In this document: positions 1 through 12,100 of the stretch, in pieces
How the letters are laid out: every line of letters begins with the position of its first letter
Position numbering within the stretch: position 1 is the first letter of the stretch
From: Larus michahellis
Taxonomy: Eukaryota > Chordata > Aves > Charadriiformes > Laridae
Length of the DNA: 64,000 nt
Assembly: GCF_964199755.1 (NCBI RefSeq)
Contig: NC_133897.1
Coordinates: forward strand, 69,124,661-69,188,660
Direction: 5' to 3'
Made by a program: the position numbers and the translations under genes
Notes under the pieces: model-generated
What the model was told of the DNA's origin: nothing
Seen by the model: only the letters and a program-made list of their open reading frames with translations
The model's database searches: none

Positions 1-3000
1 GAAATAATTTCTGCCTTAAATGATTTGTGATACTGCAGTTTTCAATATTCTGATACCAGTCATGTGCAAACCTTCTGAGAGGTTACATTAGCATCCCTAG
101 AGGAAAAGAAGCCAAATGCTTCAATGTCTGAAGATTTCCTGACTTATTGCTTTTGAATGATGATGGCATTTGGTAATGTAGCTCTTAATGAATGATAGCA
201 TGATGAGTGTAATTAGAATACATCTTTCTTTTTTAAACACTCTGATTTTGCTGAGATTTAAAATATCATCAAGCAATCATACTTTTTGGATGCAAAATGA
301 AATTCACTCTGTTCCTCATCAAGCTGGTAGTAAGTCAGGAGGTTTCCAGAAGGCAGGCTGGGTCCATGTTTCTAGCATGAAGTTGAGAATGACTTCGAAT
401 ATTCTACATGCCTTTGGTTGAATATACCTTTCAATATACATATACAAGTCTTTTGTCAGTGTGTCTTTTTATTGCTAGTCCATGACAAGCAAAGAATTAT
501 GCTTGCTTTCATGAAGGTATGGTTTGAGAACTAGTTATTTTAACTATCATATTTTCAACTGGGAAACTGTAAAAGCATCATCTTCACTTAAAAGGTGCAG
601 TCAGCAATATGAGAAAGAAGGTTCCTTCCTATTTTCTTGCAACCGTACAAAAGGCAAAATTACAAACCTTACCATGAATAGTTCTGACTACAGGAGGAAT
701 GAGGATAATCCATCACAGTCACTGGAAAAGTTCCCTGTCCTAGAAGTTGCTTACTTGCCTGTGAAAATTACCTCAAGGAATAAGAATGTAATCACCTCGT
801 GCTTCTCCAGTCTGGAATTTAGTGCTCTCAGGTTCAAGTTCTGCTGTTTTTTGTGATGTGGTCATGCAATTAAAGTGACACAGGAACACTTATTCTGTAG
901 TTAGTTACCATATACATCTTTAGTTACCCTGGGGTACAACTGGCTGGGTGCTTCCAACATGAGTTTTTGAAGCGCCTCATGTTCTCTGTTATGATCCTGA
1001 AATCTCTCGTGTCGACATGGTGATATTAGTATTTGATGCTTGTGTTCATTTAGTTGTGTTACAAAGTAGTGAGAGACCTCAGTCAGTCAGGCCTGGAGAT
1101 ATAGTTGGTTCTCTGGATTTGAGATGCCCTGAGCTTTTACCGGAATCCCAAATGAAATGTACTCGCACAACTTCCTGTGAGACGACACTGGCTGAAAGGT
1201 GGACTCTGCCTTCTTGGGTGCAAAGAGGAGCAGCCGAGTCCCACATCTGCCTTGCTTATCCATCCAATGCGTTCCATATAGGAAGCTGTTACTGGCAGTA
1301 TTCTGGTTATTTAGAAGATAACAGATGTAAAGCTAAAAACTAAGATGTGAAACGTCACTGCTTTTTCTTAAATATACAAGAACATTGCTGACTTAAGAGA
1401 AATGAGTCTGATAATTTCTGCAAGGACATGTAGATCAGAACTGGCATACCTGTTTTGCTCTCAGTACACCCATCCTGATGTATTCTGACTGAGAGAACAC
1501 AGTTTGCAGTAACTTTGATGAACACATAATAGGCGTTTTGTACACTTGTAGGTCGAGGGATGGCTGGAGTGTATCAAATCCAATGAAAAGGTTCCCATTG
1601 ACTCGAGGGGACTAGGAATTATATCCTGACCCAGCAAGCACTTTAATGTAGGCTTTAGCTCACTATTTCAGGTTCACTGAAATCACAAGAACTGTTCCAG
1701 AAGGTAGAGTTAAGCATGTACAACATTTACAGGCTTTGGACCATAAAAAAAATCTGGTTTTCTCCTTTTTTCTGTTTTCCTCACTACATGTGTATATGCA
1801 TATAAATATCCTCTCTCCCTAAATATGAAAAATCTAACTTTTGCGAAGGATATCTCTTTCTCAGTGACAGTGAAGAAGATGTACTTAAAACAAATAATGC
1901 TAATTTATGCATAGCTAGTAGATCAACAAGATCTCAGTAGAAAGTATCACATTTTTTATGTAAAGAGCAATGTATGATTTGGTGAGTGATTTTGGCCTTC
2001 AGTTCCTTCTCTACAGTCCTGTCTTAGGTCAGCTGTGCATTCTGAAATGCATGGTCTGTGGTCATATTGACATTTCAAAGCCTGCCTGTGACTGTGCATG
2101 CAGCGGGAACCATACTGCATTTTAGATTACCTTGCAGAAGGATTCCTCAGGATCGATATTGATTTTAACTTGTTTGAAATGTCCATTCTAATGTAGCGCA
2201 GCTTGAAAGGAGATTAAATGAAGAACATGTTTTGCTTTCCAATTATTAGCTGTAAACATGGCTTTTTATTTTTGTCTGTAGTAGTAATAACTTGTAGTAA
2301 TACACTCAGCTATCTTGAAATTTTCAGTTACCATAAAAACATTATACTTGCACTGATGGAATTTGTTTCACTGATCTTGTTTTGTACTGTTATTTTTTCA
2401 GGCAATTTAGGTTGACTGGTCAAGTTAGATTAGTTGAAATTTGAATGTTATGTCATGCCAGTTTCCTGTGAGCTTCCAGTGAGTTTGTGGCTAAAGTTCA
2501 ATGATGCTGTGTTTATTTTCTATGTTACTCAGTTTTAACTCTTAAAAAAAAATTTGCATCCACACCTATTTTAGACAGATAAGGTCTAATGAGTCTAGCT
2601 AATGGGTCTGACCCTGTTTCTGGTCAGAATCCAGAGCTGCTAAGTTCCTTAGCAGACTGAGAACAAATTAGTAGGTCGCACGTGTAAGACTAGCAGGTAA
2701 TTTCTGAGAATTTGTGGATCTACAGGTTCTTTGCTATCTCTATGTGCTGGAGGTTACCAAAGTTGGCTAAAGTTTGCTTTGGATGGTGCCTTCTTTGAAG
2801 GTGTCTTTACAGACTTGACTTGTTTAATTTTTATTTTAGTGGTAATAAGGCCAGTTTGATGTTACCAGATGAAAGTGAACCAGGAAGGCTCGAATAAAAA
2901 AACACACAGAAACTACTGTACTTCAAAACTTATGGAGCCATTATTGATCTGGTCAGATAACCATGTAATATTTCTAGTAATTCACAACACAATAACTTGT

Positions 3001-4239
3001 CCTTTTTGAAGCTTTGTCAATGCAGTATTGTGCACTGGAATAATAAAGTTGTTTTATGTTGCTACTTAGATATCAAAGCAAAAGCAAGGTGTTTCATCAA
3101 GAGGCTTCAATCAGTTATTGGTATTGCTGAACTGACTTTTACTAATATGTCGAAGGTGATGACAGAATTCTTTTGAAATGTTTGTATTAGTGAGGGAAAG
3201 AGATTTTTAGAAGACGTAAATAACTTGTAGGTCTGTAGCAGATAGCTGCCTGCATAAAGGAGCTGCTAATGATAGTAAAATTCCAAACACTTTTGATTAA
3301 GAGATAATCTCTTGCTCTCAGCTTGTTTGCTTTAGATTTAGAGTCTGATGAGGCTGTGTGGGGGGCAGACACCCTGTCACTTCTGTGGGATTTTTTTCTT
3401 TTTCTTTTCATTCAAACCTTAGCACAAGTACATAAGTCATCTTGGCAGCAGGGGCATTGGTTCACTGAATAGTCAGGTGAATCTTCAAAGCTGAAACTGG
3501 AAGACAAATGACAAAAACTAGATAGTATGTGCATCGGTCTTCCAGGTTGTCATGAAATGATGCTGCTTACTGTTCTCCAGTATGGGTCGAGATCCCGTTC
3601 CTCCTGTCTGCTGGTCCAACTCTGTGTAGGAAAAAACAATTGCTAAATGTCAAATAAATCCTAACCATGCCACCCTACACAGGCATTTTTGGGAAGGGGA
3701 ATGATTTTATGGAAGGGACCGGTAGGTCTACCTCATCTCTCTCTTGCTGCTTTTCTGAGGATGCAAAGAAGACAGGCTGCACAAAAGGACCGACTGGCAT
3801 GGCATGGCCTGGTCCATAGGTAAAATGCTTCTTGGGGAACAGTTTGTGGGCTAGTGATGTGTGATATTTTATTGTGACAGAATTTTATAAACAAGTATGT
3901 ACTAAATGCTGGAATGTCAGAGAACCTGGAACAGCTGGAACAAAATAGCTGTTGCTGTATTAATTAAGTCTAGCTCATTCCAGTTGTTTTGAGTATGGTC
4001 AAATGGATTAACCTGGTGTAATACATTTAAATCTCACTAACACATTTTTTATGTAGAATAAAAGTGCCTTATTTTACTACAGCAGCATAATTTTCTGTCC
4101 ATGTAGACAAACCTCAAATTAGCATACTTACTCCCCAGTAATGATGTAAGTGTGATTTTGATGACTCTCACGTTTCAGAATTACGTGGAGCATTCTGATT
4201 AAAGATGCCTCATAATGCTGCTGCTTTTCCTTTCACCAG
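1..4239 (+). other. DCDC2: Probable intron of DCDC2 (upstream of its penultimate exon)
   Basis: This AT-rich stretch precedes the acidic exon at 4240. Open frames here are short, have no recognisable family signature and lack paired splice sites, so I treat the region as intron. A pyrimidine-rich acceptor-like site near 2838 opens a short frame that soon stops without a donor; I did not accept it. Earlier DCDC2 exons, including the doublecortin domains, must lie upstream of the window if the gene call is right. Confidence 0.55.
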
Positions 4240-4566
4240 AGGCCAGCTGAAACTGTAGATGAAGAAGAAAATGTAGAAGAGGAAAATGACAGGGGAGAGG
4301 AAGAATATCCAGAAGTGAATGGAGAGGAAAGTGGGGAAACTGTTAAAGAAAGAAGTGTAGTGGAAGAAAAGAAGAAGAAATTAAATGAGAATGATGAAGA
4401 TGAAGCAGAAGAAACAGAGAATGTTGACCAAGCAGAAGAGGAACTTATCCATTTAAATGGCAAGAAAGATGAAGAAAATGGTGAGGGAATGGAGCACTTG
4501 AACTACCAAGGTGATCTTCAGCCTGAAGAAGAAATAAAAGAGGAGGATTCTGACAGTCAGAAACAG
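4240..4566 (+). CDS. DCDC2: DCDC2 penultimate coding exon (acidic tail)
   Basis: A 327-bp exon (109 codons, phase 0 at both ends) follows a pyrimidine-rich acceptor ending CACCAG at 4239. It encodes a very acidic, low-complexity, Glu/Asp/Lys/Asn-rich segment with no membrane span and no globular domain visible. It ends in Gln-Lys-Gln, followed by GCGAGT, which fits a GC-type donor (CAG|GCGAGT); no plausible GT donor keeps the frame. The next exon at 5823 also starts in phase 0. DCDC2 is a doublecortin-domain, microtubule- and cilium-associated protein with two N-terminal DCX domains and an acidic, poorly conserved C-terminus. The gene call rests on that acidic tail and on the convergent arrangement with NRSN1 to the right, not on a motif in the exon. 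The DCX domains are outside the window. Another acidic-tailed protein is possible but less likely. Confidence 0.7.
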
Positions 4567-5822
4567 GCGAGTGTTTATTCTTTCAGTTTGTTGTTCTTAA
4601 GTTACTGTTCCTCATTCATCTCAGCCTTAGGCTTCTCAGCTAGTCTCTAAGTAGCTCAATCCTGATAATGTCCTGAGAGCATTTATGAGAACTTCAGTTT
4701 GTGGGAAAAGCTGTTTTCCATCTGCATAGATCAGTTACATCAGTAATTACATTATATGCCCTCCAACTGAGAAAGCAGATGTTTGTTGCTATTTAATGAA
4801 TCTGCATCTCCTGCTTTCCTGAGTATGCTGAATTTTGAAGAAAAGTAATAAAAAAAATTATTGCAATTTCTAGAAAAGCATAATAATTATATATTTCCAC
4901 ACGAAATTGTCCTTTAGGACAGAGCAGAAGGGTGTGTTCACGAAACCACAGTGCCTCATTATTTTGATGAATTGGCTTTCACAGAAGTTGCATTTTATAA
5001 AAGGCTCTTGCCATTGCTTTGTGGAAGTTTCATCTCCTTTTCTTAGAAATTGGAAAAGACAGTGGAGATGAACAAGATCCTCAAAGCAAGGGACTTTAGT
5101 CAGTTTAAAAGCAAGCGTGACATTAATTTAGGAGACACACTAACATGCTGTTGGCTTAGATGGAGGCATGCAGCCCAGAAGAACAAAGTGGACTACGCTG
5201 ACAGTCAGATGAACTGACCAGCAAACAGAATGTGGGAAATGAAGTGTTTTGTTTGGTGGGGAGAATCCAGATCTGCTAAGAGTGGGATTCTGGAGCGTCA
5301 GAAGCAGAACAACTTGCTGCATGTTCCCTACCTGTAGGCTGCTGAAAAACAGTCTTCTGCTTCTTATGACACTGTTGCACCTTGCAACTGGGCTTTCTTC
5401 TCTTTCTGTATGACATACAAAAGCATTTTTCAATTAAGACAGCTGAGTAACGGGTTATTTTCTTGGGCCCTGAATTTATTCTGTGCTTGTTGTATTGATG
5501 TCTGTTGTTTGTTTTTTAGAAAAGCTGAAGTTATTTATGGAAGTGGGGAAAGTGAGTGAGCATTCACTTTAAATGGATATGTGGGTAACTGGATGTTTGA
5601 TGAAAGAGCTGGGGGGGAACCTCTAATTTGAGTACTTTCTCCTTTGGAAGGTATATAAGTATAAGGTAAATAAAAATGTTAATGCGAACGCTCTCAGGAA
5701 AACATCTTTTCACATTAAGAATACCTTGTGGAAATTCTAGTATGAAGTGCTAACACTGTATTGAAATGAAGTGAAATCTTTGTTACCTGATGAAGTTAAC
5801 AGTGCCTGTCCTTTTTCTCTAG
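4567..5822 (+). other. DCDC2: Last DCDC2 intron, probable GC-AG type
   Basis: This 1256-bp intron separates the two coding exons. The donor reads CAG|GCGAGT and the acceptor is a T-rich tract ending CTCTAG at 5822. GC replaces GT, but the rest of the donor is strong, as is typical of the minor GC-AG class spliced by the major spliceosome. Using this donor keeps phase 0 across the junction. Confidence 0.6.
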
Positions 5823-5933
5823 GTTGATTCCCATCTTGAAAAAACATCCACAAATCCAAGGGTAACAATCACCAGCCCACAGGAAAGTGAAAAAAAAAAT
5901 GACCAGAGCAATGACTATGCTGCAGTTGCATAG
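5823..5933 (+). CDS. DCDC2: DCDC2 terminal coding exon
   Basis: This exon has 36 codons plus a TAG stop at 5931-5933, directly after a strong acceptor (T-rich tract, TCTCTAG). The reading is hydrophilic and rich in Ser, Thr, Glu, Lys and Asn, and ends in a short Tyr-Ala-Ala-Val-Ala tail that could be a conserved C-terminal peptide. It continues the frame of the acidic exon at 4240-4566, giving at least 145 C-terminal residues of the protein in this window. A run of ten A's at 5890-5899 encodes Lys codons and is a likely site of sequencing or replication slippage; the frame as given stays open across it. Identity as DCDC2 is inferred as for the preceding exon. Confidence 0.68.
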   Translation, partial: VDSHLEKTSTNPRVTITSPQESEKKNDQSNDYAAVA

Positions 5934-6195
5934 ACAGAAAAAATGTAACAAGCAGAAAATGGAAGATTATAATACTCTAAATATAAAGCATGTTATTTTT
6001 TGCGATTGATAACTTATAATGGGAAGATAGGTTGAGTACCCACATAATGAGTCTTGAGATGATAATGCCGTATGGACTGATATAGGAAACAAACATTAAT
6101 AGCTACTAGAAGAACATAGAATTATTTTTACAAGGTGATATTTTCCGATAGAATTTAAGGGGGGAAATACAGGAGTACTGTATAGTAGTATTAGA

Positions 6196-6201
6196 AATAA
6201 A
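6196..6201 (+). terminator. DCDC2: Candidate polyadenylation signal of DCDC2
   Basis: This AATAAA hexamer lies 263 bases after the stop codon and is the first one downstream. Another AATAAA at 7023-7028 could be used for a longer 3' UTR. Which is used cannot be told from sequence alone. Confidence 0.4.
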
Positions 6202-9128
6202 TGAACTATTCTGTGGTATAAGATGGTTAGCAGTAATTGAATAATCACAAAAATGACACTGTACCAGAAAAAAAGAAAACAGAACCCACACAAATTCAAT
6301 GCCAAAACTACTTTGCAGATTTTTTCAGAAAAGAGAAACAGTTTCTGACTTTTAATGAGGACATACATAGTTTTTCCTTTAAAATTCCACGATATAAATG
6401 CTTTCCAGGCATAGCATTAAGATATAATTAGAATACATTCCTCAGTTAATGAACTTATGCCCACAAAAAATGGTGTACTGTAATGAGGTGTCAGTCCTAA
6501 TGTTACTAAATTGTGGATTTTCAGTACATTTATTAGAATCATTAGCTTTTACATTCATAAATAGCACTTATTTAGCACTATGAATGTATGTAGATAGCCT
6601 ACAGTACTGCAGCTCTTTCCCATTTACAGCAAGAAGTTTTGTTGATTGTCCTACACCAATTCACTAAACAGTGAATTGTTATCATAGTAGGAAAAAAAAA
6701 AAGTAAAGGAAGAGTATGTAGCAAATGAGTTTCAAAAGTTGAGTTTGGGTGGATTTGTAATTCAGTCTAGGTGAAATTTAATTTATTAATGAAAAAAAAA
6801 ATTGAGTAGGCCTGGATTCAGACTGAAATTGCCCTGAAACCATGCTGTCAATGGAGCCACTGTAATACGAAACGTGTTAGGGTGAGCCTGTAAGTTTTCT
6901 GTAGAAGTCGGCAACAATTGCTGCATTTTTGAATCCTTTCCATAGCCTTAATGGTTGGAAGTGTATCATCATCTTCTTGGGCAAGCTGGCTCCTGGTAGG
7001 CTGTGGCTTAATTTGCAGTAGTAAATAAAGAATTGATCCACAGTATTAGTTCTCTTAATGACACCGATTCAATTGCTCCTATTGTTTCCCTGTTAGTAAT
7101 GGGAATAATTTGTAGTTCGTAGAAATACAGCACAGAGAATAATTTCATTAATTATACAAAAGAAATAGTGGGTTTCCTTATTGTTAATGCTGGTAAATTA
7201 TTACTGTGAGAAACAAAATGTAATTTTTGTTGATTTCATGCTGTTAAGACAAAAATTACATTTATGAACAAATTGAACTTGAAGCGCTGTTTGAGGAATG
7301 TGAAGAACCACTTGTCATGACTGAAACTCATACAAACATCTTCACTTTTTCTACTAACTATTAAATATATTTTTCCAATGGAGTAGAAATACATAGAGAT
7401 CCTTCAGCATGTTTCTGAGTATTGGCAATGTAAGTATAAAAAACATAACGTTAAAAACCATAGGAACAGGGTTAGAACAGTTTGCCCTGCATGCAGCATC
7501 TCTGAATTGTCTGTGATTCGCGTGTCCTTTGTTGAACCGTCTGACAAAGATCTGAGGGAATATTACATTTGTGATCAGTTCAAAATAAGCTCTTAATTTA
7601 GCCAAGCTCTTAAGCAAGTATGTATGCTTCTTTTATTTCATAAAGCAATTAAGCTTGTGCTCAAATGTCTTTGATTTCACTGGGATTTAAGAAGACGTTT
7701 AAAGTTAAGCAGAAGTAAAAATAAAACAACCCCCTCCCTCCCCCCCCAGTAGAATGAATAAAATAACAGTATGTGCTAGTGAGGAAAAATGACACACAGA
7801 AATCCTCTAGGTACCTTTACAGTTAATCCTGCATTGGAATAATATATGCAGTAGCATTATAAGCCCCCAAACAACACTTAACCAGCCAGAGAAGGCAGCT
7901 CTGTCTCCTCGGGGAGCTTAGGGGAATTTACCCGCTGAACCTTCCGTGCAAAGCTGACCAAGGGAAATGGCTAATGCTGCATCTTTGCTCCCTTAGAGCT
8001 AAATAGCTCATACGCTTACCGGTAAGCACGGGCTTAAGCGTGTTGCTGAATCCAGACAAATGACAGTAATCCTGTATTGACGTTGTACGAATGGGCTCTT
8101 GGCTAGAAGTTAATGGTGTACCAAATACAGGCCTCTACTCGCTGTCATTTTATTGCAGATTAAGACTTGAACAGCCTCTGAGATCTTCTTCGTCCTCAAA
8201 AGTTTGAAGTCAAATTGACACGCAAAAATATCTGATGGAGGTACTTAATTTGGAGAACGTTTGCCTCAAAATGTTGTACCTAGAAATAACACATAGAAGA
8301 AATTGAGGGATTTATATGGTGATACTTTTCTCCTTTTGGTTTCTGTTTATAGCTTCTGTCTGCCAACAGTTTCTTCCTTTCTTCCTTTTTCCCCAAATAT
8401 TCAGTGTCGTCTTTGCTTAAAAGACTTACAGATACCAATAAGAGTAATTTAAAAGCTTAAACTAAAGTCTAGGGAAGTGTAATATGACCGTTTTATTTCA
8501 TGGGAACATGAAATCCCTATGGGTGTTATTCAGTTTTTAAAATGTTTCCCCCTCTGTTTTCTGGTAAGAAAGACAGAATATATTTCTTCAGAATAGAAAA
8601 TCAGACATTTTGGAAATAGAGATATAACCATTTTATCATTCACCTTACAACACTGACAACATGATTTTTGCATCAGATTCTTTTATATAGAGAAATTAGT
8701 TTATGCATAAAATTTTTTTCTGATGTTGAAGTTGAAATTAAACAATAAACATACAGGTGGTCTTGCTAATAGCTTTTCTGTCTGGGTTTGCTGTGTGTGA
8801 TGGCTTAACTCAGTTTTACATGAGAAATACATTATTTTGTTAAGCTTATATAATGTTATTTTACTAAGCTTTTATGCAATAGTTCTGAGGTTTTTTTAAG
8901 ACTTGTTTTCTTGGTTTTATTTTTAAAAATAATTTGCTATTAAAGAGAACTAGCGTACGGATATTCATGTGTTCTGTTTCATATCAACGCCTCTGATGCT
9001 AAGTCTGTCTTTGGGTGACTGACTTTATAAACCTGGTGATTTTGCAGCTGATAAGATTCTCCCATAATTAGAACTTTAAAAAATAAAAATCAGGTTTGCT
9101 AGTCTTCACATTGCAGCTGTGAAAGGGA

Positions 9129-9162
9129 AAAAAAAAAAAAAGAAAAAAAAAGAAAAAGAAAA
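9129..9162. repeat. A-rich low-complexity tract
   Basis: Runs of A broken by single G's. No LINE or SINE body is recognisable upstream, so it may be simple slippage. Confidence 0.8.
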
Positions 9163-12100
9163 TATGCTGACAATTTAGCTGTTACATAGTTATAAATGTA
9201 AGTTACAAATGTAAGAATAACAGTGCAGTTAAACTGGCCACTGCTTTTTAATGTCATCGTTCAGGTTAGGACTGCATTATCAATATGTATATATTGTTCA
9301 GCTAACACTCAGCAAATAACATGATTTTATCTGTTCACTTGTAATGCTTAAGAAAACTACGAAAACTTCTAGATATCTCGCTGCTGAAGTTCCTAATTTC
9401 AGCAAAGTGTTAAAGCATATGCTTAAATCCCATAGGACTGCAGTTTTCATTAAACTTTATCTAATGCTTTGGTGCTTTGACATGTCAGAGACAAAATAAA
9501 ATTAGTTTCCAGAAAGAAATGGGTGAAAATAAGGAAAATATAATCCCTGCGCAGTCTCACTGAAATTAAAGCGAAATAAACCTGTATGCAGAAGAAGAAA
9601 AGTTTAAGCGTAAGTATTCTGATTCCTTGAAAATATGGGGGAAGGATTGTTGCTTGGGTATTTTGACTGATTATCCCAAAGGTACGTTAAAATAACTGTT
9701 AGATAGTAAATGTAAGTACAAAATGAAGCATCTCGAGGAGGGGTGTATTTATTAAGTAGTAGCAATCAGAATGCTTTAATGGGATGCAGCTCAAGGATGT
9801 ATTGTTTTGGGTGGCTGATAGCCTTCAATCTAAGTTTTAATCCAAAGAAGTGCTTTAGACATGGCAATAGACAGTGAAGCCGTCTGCTAACTTTAGATTG
9901 TTGTGCGTGTGCATTTTTGTGTGCATTAACTTGTGTGTTCCAAGTGATGGGTGTGTGTGTGAACGGTGCGTGTGTGAACACTGTAACTGAATGCATTGTC
10001 TGTGTGTTCAACACATAAATAATGTGCATATATAACAATCTAATTGTGTATTGTTAGTGATGGGAAAGATATTATTGACTGTAGCTGAAAATTGCTATAA
10101 TTATAAAAGAAAATGTATCTACATCTAGTAATAACTAACCTCATAAAAAGAGTGACATAACTTTAAAAATTATGTGTATACTTTGGTGCTTTCCTGAGCC
10201 AAGCTCAGAATCCTTGAAGCCCTGAAGCAAAGTGGAAATAGCAGCCTAAAACTTCCTGGGAGCTACGTGAGTCATAAGGAAGTGGACAGGATTTGGAAAA
10301 GCCTTTATTACAACAAGTGATACCAACACTTTCAAAGGGCTTTAGTACTAGCTACAGTGCAGGGAACACCTGATTTAAACAAAGGGGTATTATGAAACAC
10401 TAGGGAGACTTCCAATAACCTATGTGCTTACTAGGAATGCCTTTAAATTTTCATATTTTTCTTGCAGTCACCTACAGCTGTGATGATGATACTTAGCTCT
10501 AATATTTGCAGTTTTATAAATGAATCCCTAATTCAATTCTACTTTTCCCTTGTCCTCAGTGGGACCAAAATTTAATTCAAAATACAGGTTTTATTAGTTG
10601 AAGGCTTCTACTCTCTAATCCTAAAAGAGGTTCAAGATCTCTTGTTTGGTATAAACTAGAAGGAATCTATTTCTCTATAAAATGATTTGCAGTTTTATAC
10701 GTCAAGGACATGTAGATTCATGATTCTGGTTAATAGATTTTTCAAAGGCACGCGTTCTGTGCATATTATTTATACTGTGGACTCTCTGATTAGTGTCCGT
10801 GCATTTCAATGTGAGAATCAATGTCAGGTCTCTCTTCTGTAAGAACTGTTTGCCCGGATGCTCACTCTCATATTCTGCACCCCAGCCTTTGAGCCGGCAC
10901 TGATAGGCCTGGGCAGCAGGTGAAGTCAAGCTCCTAATCCAAGCTCCCTCTGTAGAATCATTTTTGGAGGCATTTACTTTTTCCATACTCCAAAATAAAA
11001 CATGAAAAAGTTTTGTGCAAGGCTCAGTTCCTCTCCTGAACAGCCAAGTTACAGCCTTAGCGCTGGTGATTTCCAGGAGAGTGATCCTGCCCTGTTCCAG
11101 GCTTCCAGGTGTGCAAAAAAAAAAAACCCAGTTGATGCTTCAAACCACTGCACTGAATGCATTTGGCCTCAGTGGTTATACTGGCTCCAGTCCTCTTGGT
11201 TCTCCAGGCTGTGACTGGAGAAAAACCGGCCTCCGGAGGATGATACAAAAATATCTGAAATCCTGGCTGAGTCAGCCTTAATGGAAGAGGCAGTTTAAGA
11301 ATTAGCTTAAAATTGGATAATGTGGAAGGATAATGTCTGCTTGGGATCCACTTCAAAAATCCTTCCGCTTCCTCTTCTACTTTGAAGTAGCTGAGTTTCA
11401 CAGGAAGGAGAAACTTTGGCTGGTGCTTGCAAAAGGTAAGAATAGCATGCAATAAAGCATAAACAACATAATACCAAAGCACTGTTGACCCTGTAACAAC
11501 TTCCATTGGTGCTGGATGAATGGTCGGCCATGTCCAAATTGTCGTTCCCTCTTCAGCACGGTCTGATTTACTCCTGTCTGTTCAGAGAGGAAGAAAAGGA
11601 ACACTGAGTTATTCTGCAGCTGCCCTTGCCACAAAGTTAGGCACTTATTTTTTTTAAACGAGTGTGAAATAAAATATAGCTTGCAGAGGTGGCATGTGAA
11701 TCAAAATCTAATGTACTGTAAAGTGGCAGGATGCTTTTGTTAACAAAAGACATGTATCTATAAAGAGAGTTGTGTCCTGTTTTTTCACTGTGCTACTTGT
11801 GGTTTGAGGTTTTCTTCTCCTTCAGCCTTGGGGAAAAGTTAGAAAGTGACTGGGAGGCGATTGGATTGGGTCAGCTCAAATAAAGAGGAAGGTGCCAAAA
11901 CAGAGTGGAGGGTCCTAGCACCACCAACCCAAACTTTTCTGCCATCAGTGGATCAGCCTTCGGGTGTTGGGGCAGCCGGAGGCTGTAGTCGAGTGGTACG
12001 AGGAGCATCCTCTGGCTGGCTGCACGCAGGGAGGGAGGCAAGAGTCAACATGGGTGTTACAGATCAAATTCGTGCTTGCGTTGTAAACTGACAGTAAGAG

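Noticed and set aside
2838..2895. Possible alternative terminal exon after a TTATTTTAG acceptor in the DCDC2 intron
   Set aside because: The frame stops after about 18 codons and has no supporting donor or polyadenylation signal close by; it may be chance.
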